Positions 10,958 through 20,329 of a DNA stretch of 64,000 nucleotides are shown piece after piece (position 1 is the first letter of the stretch; every line of letters begins with the position of its first letter). A program made the position numbers and the translations under genes. Source of the DNA: Alterinioella nitratireducens (GTDB lineage Bacteria > Pseudomonadota > Alphaproteobacteria > Rhodobacterales > Rhodobacteraceae); assembly GCF_013155465.1 (NCBI RefSeq), contig NZ_JABJVX010000004.1:186001-250000 (forward strand), read 5' to 3'. The notes under the pieces are model-generated. The model worked only from the letters and a program-made list of their open reading frames with translations, had not been told where the DNA came from and did no database searches.

Positions 10958-11040
10958 GCGCCGATCAGGACCAGGGCCGCGAGGCCGAGGCCAATGCCGA
11001 AACCGAAACCTGCATGGATCAAAAGGATCGGGGTGCTCAT
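10954..11040 (-). CDS. 28-residue single-span membrane peptide
   Basis: ATG at 11040 to TAA at 10954 encodes 28 residues: a short MSTPILLIHAG start, then a Gly/Leu/Ala-rich hydrophobic helix ending VLIGA. A Shine-Dalgarno-like AGGAG lies 10 bases upstream of the ATG on the minus strand. Its stop overlaps, in convergent orientation, the stop of the frame-corrected MOSC gene. Small hydrophobic peptides like this usually sit in the inner membrane and modulate larger partners. No partner can be named. No longer reading frame explains it. Confidence 0.5.
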   Translation of the reverse strand: MSTPILLIHAGFGFGIGLGLAALVLIGA

Positions 11041-11244
11041 CTGGTTTACTCCTGCTTGAATGCATCGTCGTTACCAGTAAGACGCGCAGGCCCGCCAAAA
11101 GGTTCACAAAAAAACGTCTTCGTGATCGGGACGCCGGTTTTGGCGGATGCAAGACGGAATTGGTCGCAATCGCTCAGCTTGCCGCCCGGTCAGGTTGCTA
11201 TAGGCTGCGCATGAACAACGCCGCTTCCAACAGGAGCCTGCCCA

Positions 11245-12921
11245 ATGGCCTTCAAGACCGACATCGAAATAGCCCGCGAGGCCAAGAAACGCCCGATCCA
11301 GGAGATCGGAGAGAAACTTGGCATTTCCAGCGACCACCTGCTGCCCTATGGCCATGACAAGGCAAAGGTCAGCCAGGAGTTCATCAACTCGGTCCAGGAC
11401 CGCAAGAACGGCAAGCTGATCCTGGTGACGGCGATCAACCCGACGCCCGCGGGCGAGGGCAAGACGACCACCACGGTGGGTCTTGGCGACGGCCTCAACG
11501 CCATCGGAAAAAAGGCCGCGGTCTGTATCCGCGAGGCCTCACTGGGCCCGAATTTCGGGATGAAGGGCGGGGCCGCCGGGGGCGGCTATGCGCAAGTGGT
11601 GCCGATGGAGGAGATGAACCTGCATTTCACCGGCGATTTCCACGCCATCACCAGCGCCCATAACCTGCTGTCGGCGATGATCGACAACCACATCTACTGG
11701 GGCAATGAGCTGGAGATCGACGAGCGCCGCGTGACCTGGCGCCGGGTGCTGGACATGAACGACCGCGCGCTGCGCGACACCGTGACCTCGCTTGGCGGCG
11801 TCTCCAACGGGTTCCCGCGCCAGACCGGGTTCGACATCACCGTCGCCTCCGAGGTCATGGCGATCCTGTGCCTGGCCCGCGACCTGGCCGACCTGACCGA
11901 ACGCCTGGGCCGGATGATCGTGGCCTACCGCCGCGACCGCAGCCCGATCTATGCGCGCGACATCAAGGCCGATGGCGCGATGACCGTGCTGCTCAAGGAC
12001 GCGATGCAGCCCAACATCGTGCAGACGCTGGAAAACAACCCCGCCTTCGTGCATGGCGGCCCCTTCGCCAATATCGCGCATGGCTGCAACAGCGTCATCG
12101 CCACCACCACGGCCCTGAAACTGGCCGATTACGTGGTGACCGAGGCGGGCTTCGGCGCCGACCTGGGGGCCGAGAAATTCATGAACATCAAATGCCGCAA
12201 GGCAGGGCTGGCCCCCGATTGCGTGGTGCTGGTCGCCACCGTGCGCGCGATGAAGATGAATGGCGGTGTGGCCAAGGCCGACCTGGGACAGGAAAACGTC
12301 GATGCCGTCAAGGAAGGCTGCGCCAACCTGGGCCGTCATATCGGCAACCTGAAAAGCTTTGGCGTGCCGGTCGTCGTGGCGATCAACCATTTCGTCACCG
12401 ACACCGATGCCGAGGTGCAGGCGGTCAAGGATTACGTGAAGACGCAGGGTTCCGAGGCGATCCTGAGCCGCCATTGGGAGCTTGGCAGCGAAGGCTCCGC
12501 CGAGCTTGCCACCCGCGTCGCCGAGATCGCCGATAGCGGTGTCAGCCAGTTCGCGCCGCTCTACAAGGACGAGCTGAGCCTCTTCGAGAAGATCGAGACC
12601 GTGGCCAAGCGCATCTACCGCGCCGATGAGGTGCTGGCCGATGCCAAGATCCGCAACCAGCTGAAGGAATGGGAAGAGGCCGGGTATGGCAACCTGCCGG
12701 TCTGCATGGCCAAGACGCAATACAGCTTCACCACCGATCCGAACCGGCGCGGCGCGCCCACGGGCCATTCGGTGCCGGTGCGCGAGGTGCGGCTGTCGGC
12801 GGGCGCGGGCTTTGTCGTGGTGATCTGCGGCGAGATCATGACCATGCCGGGCCTGCCGCGCACCCCTGCCGCCGAAAGCATCCGCATCAATGACGCGGGC
12901 GTGGTCGAGGGGTTGTTCTGA
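11245..12921 (+). CDS. fhs: Formate-tetrahydrofolate ligase
   Basis: The 558-residue enzyme makes 10-formyl-THF from formate, THF and ATP. The P-loop-like TPAGEGKTT lies at residues 68-76, and the family signatures [22 protein letters not shown] and [11 protein letters not shown] follow. The length matches the family. folD lies 79 bases downstream in the same direction, so together they interconvert formate with 5,10-methylene-THF. In Roseobacters this serves methyl-group and glycine metabolism. Confidence 0.97.
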   Translation: MAFKTDIEIAREAKKRPIQEIGEKLGISSDHLLPYGHDKAKVSQEFINSVQDRKNGKLILVTAINPTPAGEGKTTTTVGLGDGLNAIGKKAAVCIREASLGPNFGMKGGAAGGGYAQVVPMEEMNLHFTGDFHAITSAHNLLSAMIDNHIYWGNELEIDERRVTWRRVLDMNDRALRDTVTSLGGVSNGFPRQTGFDITVASEVMAILCLARDLADLTERLGRMIVAYRRDRSPIYARDIKADGAMTVLLKDAMQPNIVQTLENNPAFVHGGPFANIAHGCNSVIATTTALKLADYVVTEAGFGADLGAEKFMNIKCRKAGLAPDCVVLVATVRAMKMNGGVAKADLGQENVDAVKEGCANLGRHIGNLKSFGVPVVVAINHFVTDTDAEVQAVKDYVKTQGSEAILSRHWELGSEGSAELATRVAEIADSGVSQFAPLYKDELSLFEKIETVAKRIYRADEVLADAKIRNQLKEWEEAGYGNLPVCMAKTQYSFTTDPNRRGAPTGHSVPVREVRLSAGAGFVVVICGEIMTMPGLPRTPAAESIRINDAGVVEGLF

Positions 12922-12930
12922 AAAACAAGG

Positions 12931-12963
12931 GGAGAGGGCGTGCAACCGGCGCGCCCTTTCTCT
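12931..12963 (+). terminator. Terminator-like hairpin between fhs and folD
   Basis: The stem is agggcg (12935-12940) with cgccct (12952-12957), and ggagagggcg pairs further with the pyrimidine-rich tail ttctct. It could end or attenuate fhs transcription before folD. The T-tract is interrupted, so this is only moderately convincing. Confidence 0.5.
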
Positions 12964-13000
12964 AGAAGCGTGACCAGTTCGACCGAGGGAGACAGACCAG

Positions 13001-13900
13001 ATGACGGCCAAGATCATTGACGGCAAGGAATTCGCGGAACGGGTGCGGATGCAGGTGGGCGCCCATGTTGCGCGGCTCAAGGACGATCACGGGCTGACGC
13101 CGGGCCTGGCCGTGGTGCTGGTAGGCGAAGACCCGGCAAGCGAGGTCTATGTCCGCTCGAAAGGCAAGATGACGGTCGAGGTCGGCATGGAGAGCTTCGA
13201 GCACAAGCTGCCCGCCGACACCTCCGAGGCCGACCTGCTGGCGCTGATCGACCGGCTGAACAACGACCCGGCGGTGCATGGCATCCTGGTGCAACTGCCG
13301 CTGCCGGATCACCTTGACAGCGACCTGGTGATCAACGCGATCAACCCGGCCAAGGATGTGGACGGGTTCCATATCTCGAATGTCGGCCTTCTGGGCACCG
13401 GGCAGAAAAGCATGGTGCCCTGCACCCCGCTCGGCTGCCTGATGATGCTGCGCGATCATCACGGCTCGCTGTCGGGGATGAATGCGGTCGTTGTCGGTCG
13501 GTCCAACATCGTCGGCAAGCCGATGGCGCAGCTTCTGCTCGGCGACAGCTGCACCGTGACCATCGCCCATAGCCGGACCAAGGATCTGGGCGAGGTTTGC
13601 CGCGGGGCAGATATTCTTGTCGCCGCCGTGGGCCGGCCCGAGATGATCCCCGGCGATTGGGTGCGCCCCGGTGCCACCGTGATCGACGTGGGCATAAACC
13701 GCATCCCCCATCCCGAGAAAGAGGGCAAGACCAGGCTGGTCGGCGACGTCGATTTCGCCAGCGCCAAGGAGGTCGCGGGCGCGATCACGCCGGTGCCGGG
13801 CGGCGTCGGGCCGATGACGATCGCGTGCCTGCTGGCCAACACCGTGACCGCGTGCTGCCGGGCGAACGGGCTGGAAGAGCCCGAGGGCCTGACGGCCTGA
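13001..13900 (+). CDS. folD: Bifunctional methylene-THF dehydrogenase/cyclohydrolase FolD
   Basis: The 299-residue protein has the FolD signatures: [16 protein letters not shown] near residues 42-57, which holds the Tyr/Lys catalytic pair, [27 protein letters not shown] in the NADP-binding Rossmann half, and [10 protein letters not shown] near 265-274. It converts 5,10-methylene-THF to 10-formyl-THF in the cytosol. It pairs with fhs upstream. Confidence 0.97.
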   Translation: MTAKIIDGKEFAERVRMQVGAHVARLKDDHGLTPGLAVVLVGEDPASEVYVRSKGKMTVEVGMESFEHKLPADTSEADLLALIDRLNNDPAVHGILVQLPLPDHLDSDLVINAINPAKDVDGFHISNVGLLGTGQKSMVPCTPLGCLMMLRDHHGSLSGMNAVVVGRSNIVGKPMAQLLLGDSCTVTIAHSRTKDLGEVCRGADILVAAVGRPEMIPGDWVRPGATVIDVGINRIPHPEKEGKTRLVGDVDFASAKEVAGAITPVPGGVGPMTIACLLANTVTACCRANGLEEPEGLTA

Positions 13901-14018
13901 GTGGGGGGCGCACGGGCCTCAGGCCCCCTGCAGGAGCCCTCGTCCGCGCGCATTGCCATGGACCCGTGGCGGGTCGCGGGGGCAGAGTCGCGGAGGTTCG
14001 GGGTCTCTTGCAGGCGTT

Positions 14019-14039
14019 GCGAGGGGTTTTACCCCTCGC
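14019..14039. repeat. Hairpin in the folD to Fe-S protein spacer
   Basis: An 8-bp perfect stem (gcgagggg / cccctcgc) closes a tttta loop. It lies in the 246-base gap between folD and the next gene. The loop and the flank gctccccaaagtattt look like an intergenic repeat element rather than a gene. There is no second copy in this window. It could also act as a weak terminator for folD. Confidence 0.5.
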
Positions 14040-14146
14040 GCTCCCCAAAGTATTTCGACCAAGATGAAGGCAGAACCGGGCCTATTGGTGACCCGGGGCG
14101 CGGGCGGCTATGCTCGATCCCAGTGCAGCCACGCCAGGAGGATCCC

Positions 14147-14791
14147 ATGGCCAAGCCCCGCAGCTATTCCGGGACGGATATCGACATCAGCTTCGACATG
14201 TCCCGCTGTATCCATTCGCGCAATTGCTTTCTGTCCTTGCCACAGGTCTTCGACCCCGCGCGCATGCCCTGGGTCGATCCGGATGCCGTCCCGGCAGAGG
14301 AGGTGGCGGCAATGATCCGGACCTGCCCTTCCGGCGCGTTGCAGTTCGCCCGCAAGGACGGGGGCGCTGAGGAGCGTCCCGCAGGCATCAACCGGGTGCG
14401 GATCCAGGAGAACGGGCCGCTGGAACTGACGGGCGATCTGCGCCTGAACGGCGAGAGCCATACCCGGCTGACGCTTTGCCGCTGCGGCGCGTCGAAGAAC
14501 AAGCCGTTTTGCGACAGCGCGCATAAAGAGGCCGGGTTCGCCGCGACAGGCATGCCGCCTGCATCCGACAAGGACAGCGGCGGGAACGAGATCGGGGCGG
14601 TGCTGGAGATCAGGCCGGTGCCGAACGGGCCGCTTGGCCTGGTCGGCCCGATGGAAGTGACGGATGCGACCGGCGGGCGGATCGCGCGGGGCGAGAAGCT
14701 TTTCTTCTGCCGTTGCGGGCAGTCCGCCAACAAGCCTTTTTGCGATGGCAGCCACAAAGCGGGCGGGTTCAGCGCCCCCGCGGAGGAGTGA
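14147..14791 (+). CDS. Fe-S protein: divergent ferredoxin-like domain plus two CDGSH motifs
   Basis: The start at 14147 follows a strong AGGAGG; the protein has 214 residues. The N-terminal part (about 10-70) has CIHSRNCF (Cys21, Cys27) and a later TCPSGAL, matching the divergent Fer4_19 type. Two CDGSH-type motifs follow: C111-x-C113-x8-C122-DSAH126 (Asp-Ser instead of Asp-Gly) and C188-x-C190-x8-C199-DGSH203, each expected to bind a 2Fe-2S cluster with three Cys and one His. The likely role is electron transfer or cluster handling; the partner is unknown. Confidence 0.88.
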   Translation: MAKPRSYSGTDIDISFDMSRCIHSRNCFLSLPQVFDPARMPWVDPDAVPAEEVAAMIRTCPSGALQFARKDGGAEERPAGINRVRIQENGPLELTGDLRLNGESHTRLTLCRCGASKNKPFCDSAHKEAGFAATGMPPASDKDSGGNEIGAVLEIRPVPNGPLGLVGPMEVTDATGGRIARGEKLFFCRCGQSANKPFCDGSHKAGGFSAPAEE

Positions 14792-15208
14792 TCAGCCTGA
14801 TTTCGGAATCACCGGCACCATCGTGCCTTGCAGGATCGCGACGGGTTTGCGGGTGCCGTCGGCGGTCTCGGTCTCGACCGTGGCGCGCACCACGACCAGC
14901 TTGCGGCCCGGTTTCACGACCTCGCCCGTCGCGATCAGCCGGACCCCGTCGGCGGGGGCCAGCAGGTTGATCTTCATCTCGGCGGTCAGCACCTCGGCCC
15001 CCTCGGGCATAAGCGTCAGGGCCGAGTAGCCCGCGGCACTGTCGCCAAGCGCGAAGGTCATGCCTGCATGGGCGAAACCGTGCTGCTGGCTGGCCGCAGG
15101 GGTGATGGGCGCGGTGATCACGACGCGGCCTTCGGCGATCGCGGAGAGTTCCGCGCCGAGCGTCTGCATCAGGCCCTGTCTGGCAAAGCTGTCCTTGATC
15201 CGGTCCAT
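14792..15208 (-). CDS. PaaI-type hotdog thioesterase
   Basis: From Met at 15208 (MDRIKDSFARQG) the protein has 138 residues. The hotdog-fold signature QQHGFAHAGMTFALGDSAAGYSAL (here split as QQHGFAHAGM and GDSAAG) lies near residues 47-70. Family members hydrolyse aryl- or acyl-CoA thioesters. Its stop abuts the stop of the convergent Fe-S gene. A 4-base gap separates it from the upstream phosphoesterase gene on the same strand, so it is likely part of that operon. Confidence 0.85.
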   Translation of the reverse strand: MDRIKDSFARQGLMQTLGAELSAIAEGRVVITAPITPAASQQHGFAHAGMTFALGDSAAGYSALTLMPEGAEVLTAEMKINLLAPADGVRLIATGEVVKPGRKLVVVRATVETETADGTRKPVAILQGTMVPVIPKSG

Positions 15209-15212
15209 GTCC

Positions 15213-15908
15213 TCAGGATGCCCGCACCGAGGCGGGCGCACAAGTCCGGCGCGGCATCGGCACCGCGAGGGGCGGATCGGCCAGCATCAGGGCGCGGGCC
15301 TCGGGGGCCATGAGATCGGTGAGCACCGCGCTGTCGCTGTAGAGCCCGCCGGTATAGGTGCCATAGGCGGGCAGGATCAGGCGGGCGTCATCGACGAGGA
15401 AACAGGCGCGCGTCAGGGTCCGGCCCTTGAGCGCAAGCCGCGCCTTCGGGTGGTAATGGCCGGACACTTCGCCCCTGGCATCCGGGCTGGCGATATGGCG
15501 GAAGGTGAGGGGGGCGACTTGCAGATCATGCAGATGCGAGCCGCCAAGATCGACCGGTCCGGCATCGTGATTGCCCTCGATCCAGATCCAGCGCCGTCCG
15601 GCCATCAGCGCCGCGATCTCGGCCTTGGCTGCGTCCTCCAGCGCGCGCATGGCCCCCAGGTCGTCGAAGCTGTCGCCAAGGCAGATGACGGTCTGTGGCC
15701 TCACCGCGTCGATGTCGCGGGCCAGTCGGGCGAGCGTCTCCCGCGCCTCGTAGGGCGGCAGGATCGGGCCGCCGCGCCGGGCCATCCGCTCGGATTTTCC
15801 AAGATGCAGGTCCGAGACGCAGAGCAGGTCCCGCGCGGGCCAGAACAGCGCGCCGGAGGCCAGGGCCAGCAGGTCCGCGCCCGCAAGACTGAAGGAAAGC
15901 CCGTTCAT
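15213..15908 (-). CDS. pdeM: Ligase-associated DNA-damage-response endonuclease PdeM-like
   Basis: The 231-residue calcineurin-type metallophosphoesterase has metal-binding motifs DLHLGK (about residue 31), GDSFDD, GNHD and GHYHP in order. CVSDLHLGKSERMARRGG is characteristic of the PdeM type found beside Lhr-like helicases. The Met at 15908 gives the usual N-terminus; an upstream TTG at 15942-15944 would overlap the helicase gene end. It follows the helicase gene on the same strand. Confidence 0.85.
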   Translation of the reverse strand: MNGLSFSLAGADLLALASGALFWPARDLLCVSDLHLGKSERMARRGGPILPPYEARETLARLARDIDAVRPQTVICLGDSFDDLGAMRALEDAAKAEIAALMAGRRWIWIEGNHDAGPVDLGGSHLHDLQVAPLTFRHIASPDARGEVSGHYHPKARLALKGRTLTRACFLVDDARLILPAYGTYTGGLYSDSAVLTDLMAPEARALMLADPPLAVPMPRRTCAPASVRAS

Positions 15909-15936
15909 GATTTGTTCAATCGCACGGGGCGCCGCG

Positions 15937-18342
15937 CTATTCAAGCCCCGCCGCCGCCATCAGCGCGTGCCGTTCGCGGTCTATCAGCGTCTCTTCGGCC
16001 CGTCCCGCGACGGGCACCCGGCCAGCCTCAAGAAACAGGGGGGCGGCGAGGGGTGAAACGCGGGTGAGCACGACATGGTCGATGCGGCCCCCGATCCGGT
16101 CCAGCATCGCCTCGATGCGGCTGAAATCGACCAGCCCGCGCATCGCCTCGTCCCGCGTGACCTGCATCATCAGGTGGTCGGGATCGTATTTGCGCAGCGT
16201 GTCATAGAGGATGTCGGTGGAAAATGTCGCCTGCCGCCCCGATTTGCGCCTGCCGGGGCTGTTGCGGTCGATGAGCCCCGCGACCAGCGCCGCCGTCTTG
16301 AAGGTGCGTTTCATCACCGCGTTGCCCGCCAGCCAGCCCTCGAGCGCGTCTTTCAGGTTGTCGCGGGCAAAGAGCGGGGCGGGGTCGGTCACGGGATCGA
16401 GCCCCCAGATCAGCGTGGCGTAATCGGTGGCGACGAAGCCGAGCGGGTTCAGACCGGCCGCCTCCATCCGCTGCGTCAGGAGAAGCCCGAGCGTCTGTTG
16501 CGCATTGCGGCCCGCGAAGCCGTAGGCGGTCAGGTGATGCAGCCCGTCATGCGGAAACGTCTCGACCAGCAGCCGCTTGCGTTCGGGCAGGCGCGAGACC
16601 TGGCGTTGCAGGGCCAGCCACTCGGCCGTGTGGGTGGGCAGGTTGGGCCAGCTCTCTTGCTGGAACATCGCGAGGATACGGTCGGAAAGCTGGGTGGAGG
16701 TGGCGAACTTGGTGCCCGAGAAGACCGCGACGCGGGGTTTGCGGCCGGCGTTCTTCGTCACTTCCACGACCATCTCGCGCAAGCCTTCGTAGCGCACGAT
16801 GCGGCCCCCGATCAGAAAGGTGTCGCCTTGTGTCAGGGTGGCGGCAAAGCCTTCCTCGACCTCGCCAAGCGCAGCCCCGCCGCGGGCGTGTCTGAGCCGC
16901 ACCTTCAGTTTCTCGCTATCGGTAATGGTGCCGATATTCATCCGGATGCGGGATGCGGCGCGCGGGTCGCGCAACTGCCAGAGGCCGTCCGGGCGCTGGA
17001 CCAGCCGTTGCCACTGATCATAGGCGCGCAGGGCATAGCCGCCGGTTGCCGTGAAATCCAGGCAGCGGTCGAATGTGGCGCGGGGCAGGGCGGCATAGGC
17101 CCCCACGGTGATGATTTCTGCGAAGAGGTCATCGGCGTCGAACGGCCCCGCGGCAGCGCGGATCAAGACGTGCTGGCAGAGAACGTCCAGCGGACCGGGG
17201 CCGCGCGCCTCGCCGTCTAGGTCGCGGGCGCGCACGGCCTCCAGCGCCGCGACGCATTCGACGACCTCGAAGCGGTTGGCGGGCACCAGCAGCGCCTTGG
17301 AGGGGGCGTTGTAGCGGTGGTTGGCGCGCCCGATACGCTGCACCAGGCGCTTGACGTTCTTGGGCGCGCCGACTTGGATGACCAGATCGACATCACCCCA
17401 GTCGATGCCCAGATCGAGCGAGCCGGTGCAGACGATCGCGCGCAACTTGCCCGCGACCATCGCGGCCTCGACCTTTTCGCGTTGCTCGCGGGCCAGCGCG
17501 CCGTGATGGATGCCGACGGGCAGGGCCTCGTCATTCGCAAGCCACAGGTTGTGAAAGAAGATCTCGGCCTGCGCGCGGGTGTTGTGGAAGATGAGCGTGG
17601 TCTTGTGCTGGCGGATCTGGTCCAGCACGGCAGGGATCGCATAGGCGCCACCCCCGCCGGACCAGGGCGGTTTCTCCCGCGTTTGCAGCATCGAGATGTC
17701 GGGATCCGGGCCGGGATCGGCCATCAGGATGGCGCAGGGGTCGGGGTGGCGGGCGAGGAGGTTGGCCAGCGCGGGAGGATCCTCGACCGTGGCCGACAGC
17801 CCGACACGGCGCAGGCCGGGGGCGAGGGTCTCCAGCCGCGAGAGGGCGAGGAAGAGCTGATCGCCGCGCTTGCTTTCGGCCAGCGCATGGATTTCATCGA
17901 CGATCACCCGCTTGAGGCCCTTGAAGGTGCGCGCTGCATCCTCGTAGGAGGTCAGCAGGGCGAGGCTTTCGGGCGTCGTCAGCAGGATATGCGGCGGGTC
18001 GGCGCGCTGGCGTTTGCGCTGCGTCTGGCTGGTGTCGCCGGTGCGGTCCTCGATGCGGATGGGCAGGCCGATCTCCTCGACCGGGCGGCGCAGGTTGCGC
18101 TTGATGTCGGCCGCGAGCGCCTTGAGCGGCGAGATGTAAAGCGTGTGCAGCCCGTCATGACTGCCATCGGCCAGCTCGGCCAGCGTGGGCAGGAACCCGG
18201 CCATGGTCTTGCCGCCACCCGTGGGTGCGATCAGCATCAGGGCGGGCTCGCCCGCGCGGGCGAGCATGGCGCGCTGATGCGGATGCAGGTGCCAGCCCTG
18301 ATCGGTGAACCAGGCTTCGATGGTGGCGGGGAGGGGCGTCAT
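15937..18342 (-). CDS. Ligase-associated DNA-damage-response DEXH helicase (Lhr-like)
   Basis: The 801-residue superfamily 2 helicase has Walker A APTGGGKT (39-46), DEIH (motif II), GLSATV (motif III) and QRIGRANHR (motif VI), followed by an Lhr-core winged-helix and C-terminal region. It should unwind DNA or DNA:RNA hybrids in repair. In related genomes this subtype is encoded with an ATP-dependent ligase, an exonuclease and PdeM. Only PdeM is adjacent here. Confidence 0.92.
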   Translation of the reverse strand: MTPLPATIEAWFTDQGWHLHPHQRAMLARAGEPALMLIAPTGGGKTMAGFLPTLAELADGSHDGLHTLYISPLKALAADIKRNLRRPVEEIGLPIRIEDRTGDTSQTQRKRQRADPPHILLTTPESLALLTSYEDAARTFKGLKRVIVDEIHALAESKRGDQLFLALSRLETLAPGLRRVGLSATVEDPPALANLLARHPDPCAILMADPGPDPDISMLQTREKPPWSGGGGAYAIPAVLDQIRQHKTTLIFHNTRAQAEIFFHNLWLANDEALPVGIHHGALAREQREKVEAAMVAGKLRAIVCTGSLDLGIDWGDVDLVIQVGAPKNVKRLVQRIGRANHRYNAPSKALLVPANRFEVVECVAALEAVRARDLDGEARGPGPLDVLCQHVLIRAAAGPFDADDLFAEIITVGAYAALPRATFDRCLDFTATGGYALRAYDQWQRLVQRPDGLWQLRDPRAASRIRMNIGTITDSEKLKVRLRHARGGAALGEVEEGFAATLTQGDTFLIGGRIVRYEGLREMVVEVTKNAGRKPRVAVFSGTKFATSTQLSDRILAMFQQESWPNLPTHTAEWLALQRQVSRLPERKRLLVETFPHDGLHHLTAYGFAGRNAQQTLGLLLTQRMEAAGLNPLGFVATDYATLIWGLDPVTDPAPLFARDNLKDALEGWLAGNAVMKRTFKTAALVAGLIDRNSPGRRKSGRQATFSTDILYDTLRKYDPDHLMMQVTRDEAMRGLVDFSRIEAMLDRIGGRIDHVVLTRVSPLAAPLFLEAGRVPVAGRAEETLIDRERHALMAAAGLE

Positions 18343-18420
18343 GCCCCAAGGGATACGCCAGAGCCGGGGCGCGGGGAAGGCGCATGATGCGCCTTTGCGC
18401 GCGGTCGACCACGCGGCGGT

Positions 18421-18440
18421 CTTTTCCGTCGACGGAAAAG
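18421..18440. repeat. 20-bp perfect palindrome
   Basis: The sequence cttttccgtcgacggaaaag is its own reverse complement. It lies in the 105-base gap between two minus-strand genes, 8 bases past the stop of the AAA ATPase gene. A second dyad (aaggcgcat g atgcgcctt, 18377-18395) lies 25 bases away. Possible roles are an RNA hairpin ending the Tad transcript or an operator. No T-tract follows. Confidence 0.6.
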
Positions 18441-18447
18441 GCGCGCG

Positions 18448-19764
18448 TCAGTGGGCGATGGTTTCCTGGGTCACATACATGTTCTGCCAGGCGCGATCGA
18501 GAAGGTCGGGCCGCATCTGGTAGGGGATGCCCTCGAACTCGCAAATGGCGATCAGCTGATCCATCAGGAACGGCGCGTGATAGTTGGCATAGAGGTTGTC
18601 GATCGTCGGGTATTTCTTCTTCAGAAGGTGCAGCAGCGACGCCTCGTCCAGCGGCACTTTCTTCTTGCGCGCGACCATGGCGAAGATCTTGAGGAATTCC
18701 TCCTGCGTGGGGCCGTCCACCTTGACCTTGAAAAAGATCCGGCGCAGCGCCGCACCGTCGAAGAGGTCATTGGGGTGGAAGTTGGTCGAGAACACCACCA
18801 GCGTGTCGAAGGGCACCTCGAACTTTTCACCCGATTGCAGCGTCAGGATGTCATATCCGACCTCCATCGGGACGATCCAGCGGTTGATCAGGGCCTGCGG
18901 CGGCTCCTCCTGGCGGCCAAGGTCGTCGACGATGAAGACGCCGCCCGAGGATTTCAGTTGCAGCGAGGCCTGGTAGGTGCGCGAGGTCTTGTTGTAGTTG
19001 AGGTCCAGCATCGACAGGGTCAATTCGCCGCCCGTCATCACCGTGGGCCGCTGGCACATCAGGTAGCGCGTGTCGAAGCGTTCCGAACGGCGGCGCAGCG
19101 CGCTGGTTTCGGTCTCGTCCACGGCGACGGGGCTGTGCACGATGGGGTCGAAGACCGTGATCACCTGACCGGCATAGGAAATCGCGCGCGGCACGTAGAT
19201 CGTGTCGCCAAGGGCCGCACGGATACCTTCCGCGATGGAGGATTTGCCGTTGCCGGGAGGGCCGTACATCAGGACCGAGCGGCCCGAACTGACGGCTGGC
19301 CCAAGCTGGTCGATCATGCCCTTGGGCAGGATCAGGTGGCCCATGCTGGCCTCAAGCGCGGCTCGCGTGATCAGCACGTTCTTGACCGACTGGCGCTTGA
19401 CCTGTTCCTTGTAGGCCTCCAGCGGGATCGGCATCGCGCCGTAATACTCGGACTGGGCGAGCGCATCGAGCGCGCGCGCCTTGCCCGCATCGGTGAGCTG
19501 AAACCCCATCTCGGAGCTTGAGGTCGCGTGCATCGTGCCCATGGCCTGCAACAGGCCCATTTCCCGCAGCCCGTCGATCAGCGCCTGTGTCAGTGGCATC
19601 GGCAGGCAGATCGCCTCGGCAATCTGGCTGGCCTGTTCGACATTCTTGCGAAAGACCGTCTTGAGCAGGATATCCCGCATCATCACGGGTTGGAGGCCGG
19701 TATCCTCCAGCCGCCGCAGCTTGGGCGGCGCGAAGGAGGCAGTGTCATTTGCGTGCATGTTCAT
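18448..19764 (-). CDS. AAA-type ATPase at the end of the Tad locus
   Basis: The 438-residue protein has Walker A GPPGNGKSS at 168-176 and Walker B VFIVDDLG at about 276-283. The N-terminal region (1-110) resembles a winged-helix-like segment. There is no signal peptide. It is the last minus-strand gene of the pilus cluster, 55 bases past the prepilin peptidase. Similar ATPases accompany tad genes in Rhodobacteraceae. A role in pilus assembly control or chaperoning is inferred from position only. Confidence 0.8.
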   Translation of the reverse strand: MNMHANDTASFAPPKLRRLEDTGLQPVMMRDILLKTVFRKNVEQASQIAEAICLPMPLTQALIDGLREMGLLQAMGTMHATSSSEMGFQLTDAGKARALDALAQSEYYGAMPIPLEAYKEQVKRQSVKNVLITRAALEASMGHLILPKGMIDQLGPAVSSGRSVLMYGPPGNGKSSIAEGIRAALGDTIYVPRAISYAGQVITVFDPIVHSPVAVDETETSALRRRSERFDTRYLMCQRPTVMTGGELTLSMLDLNYNKTSRTYQASLQLKSSGGVFIVDDLGRQEEPPQALINRWIVPMEVGYDILTLQSGEKFEVPFDTLVVFSTNFHPNDLFDGAALRRIFFKVKVDGPTQEEFLKIFAMVARKKKVPLDEASLLHLLKKKYPTIDNLYANYHAPFLMDQLIAICEFEGIPYQMRPDLLDRAWQNMYVTQETIAH

Positions 19765-19819
19765 GGGCGACGGACCTTCTGCTTCACACCAGCAATTTCA
19801 CACCAGAATTGCGAATTAA

Positions 19820-20323
19820 TTAAGGCGCGGTGACAATCCCGAGGGCCAGGTAAACCACCAGCGCACCGGCCAGCGCCACGCCCATGGGGAAAAGCTTGCC
19901 GCGATCCCAGGAGACCCAACCGGGTGTCGCGCGGCGGACCGCCGGCACGGCCTTGGCCCCGCGATGGGTGATCCACGATCCGATCAGCACGGCGGCGAAG
20001 AGGGTCAGGAACATCAGGTAATCACCCGGTGCGATGAAGGGCGCCATGGCGGCAGCGAACTTGGAATCGCCCGCGCCGACCAGGCCGAGCGAGGTCAGCA
20101 GGAACCCCGCCAGCAGCACGATCGCCAGTTGCAGCAGGCGCATGTAATAGACTTCGAAGGGCAGCGCGATGAGACCCACGGCCAGGAAGACACCGGCCAG
20201 CGCCAGCACGCTGACATTGGGGATGCGCATCTCGCGCAGGTCGGACCAGGCGACCCAGATGCAGATCGGCAGGACGAAGGGCAGGAACCAGAGGGCCTCA
20301 GCGGCGGTCAGGGCGAGGGTCAT
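19820..20323 (-). CDS. tadV: Prepilin peptidase TadV/CpaA
   Basis: The 167-residue polytopic membrane protein has the two catalytic-Asp motifs of type IV prepilin peptidases: WSDLREMRIPN near residue 27 and GAGDSKFAA (GxGD) near 83. There are about five hydrophobic helices. It is short, lacking the methylase domain of PilD, as usual for Tad systems. It should remove the leader of the Flp prepilins encoded 10 kb away in the same locus. Confidence 0.93.
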   Translation of the reverse strand: MTLALTAAEALWFLPFVLPICIWVAWSDLREMRIPNVSVLALAGVFLAVGLIALPFEVYYMRLLQLAIVLLAGFLLTSLGLVGAGDSKFAAAMAPFIAPGDYLMFLTLFAAVLIGSWITHRGAKAVPAVRRATPGWVSWDRGKLFPMGVALAGALVVYLALGIVTAP

Positions 20324-20329
20324 GGGCGG

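Noticed and set aside
10958-11357. Extension of the MOSC frame to 11357
   Set aside because: It would run into the start of fhs and its translation is Arg-rich with no family character; a frameshift explains the data better.
11539-13080. Long minus-strand frame opposite fhs and the folD start
   Set aside because: Antisense shadow of the GC-rich fhs gene; fhs is a full-length known enzyme.
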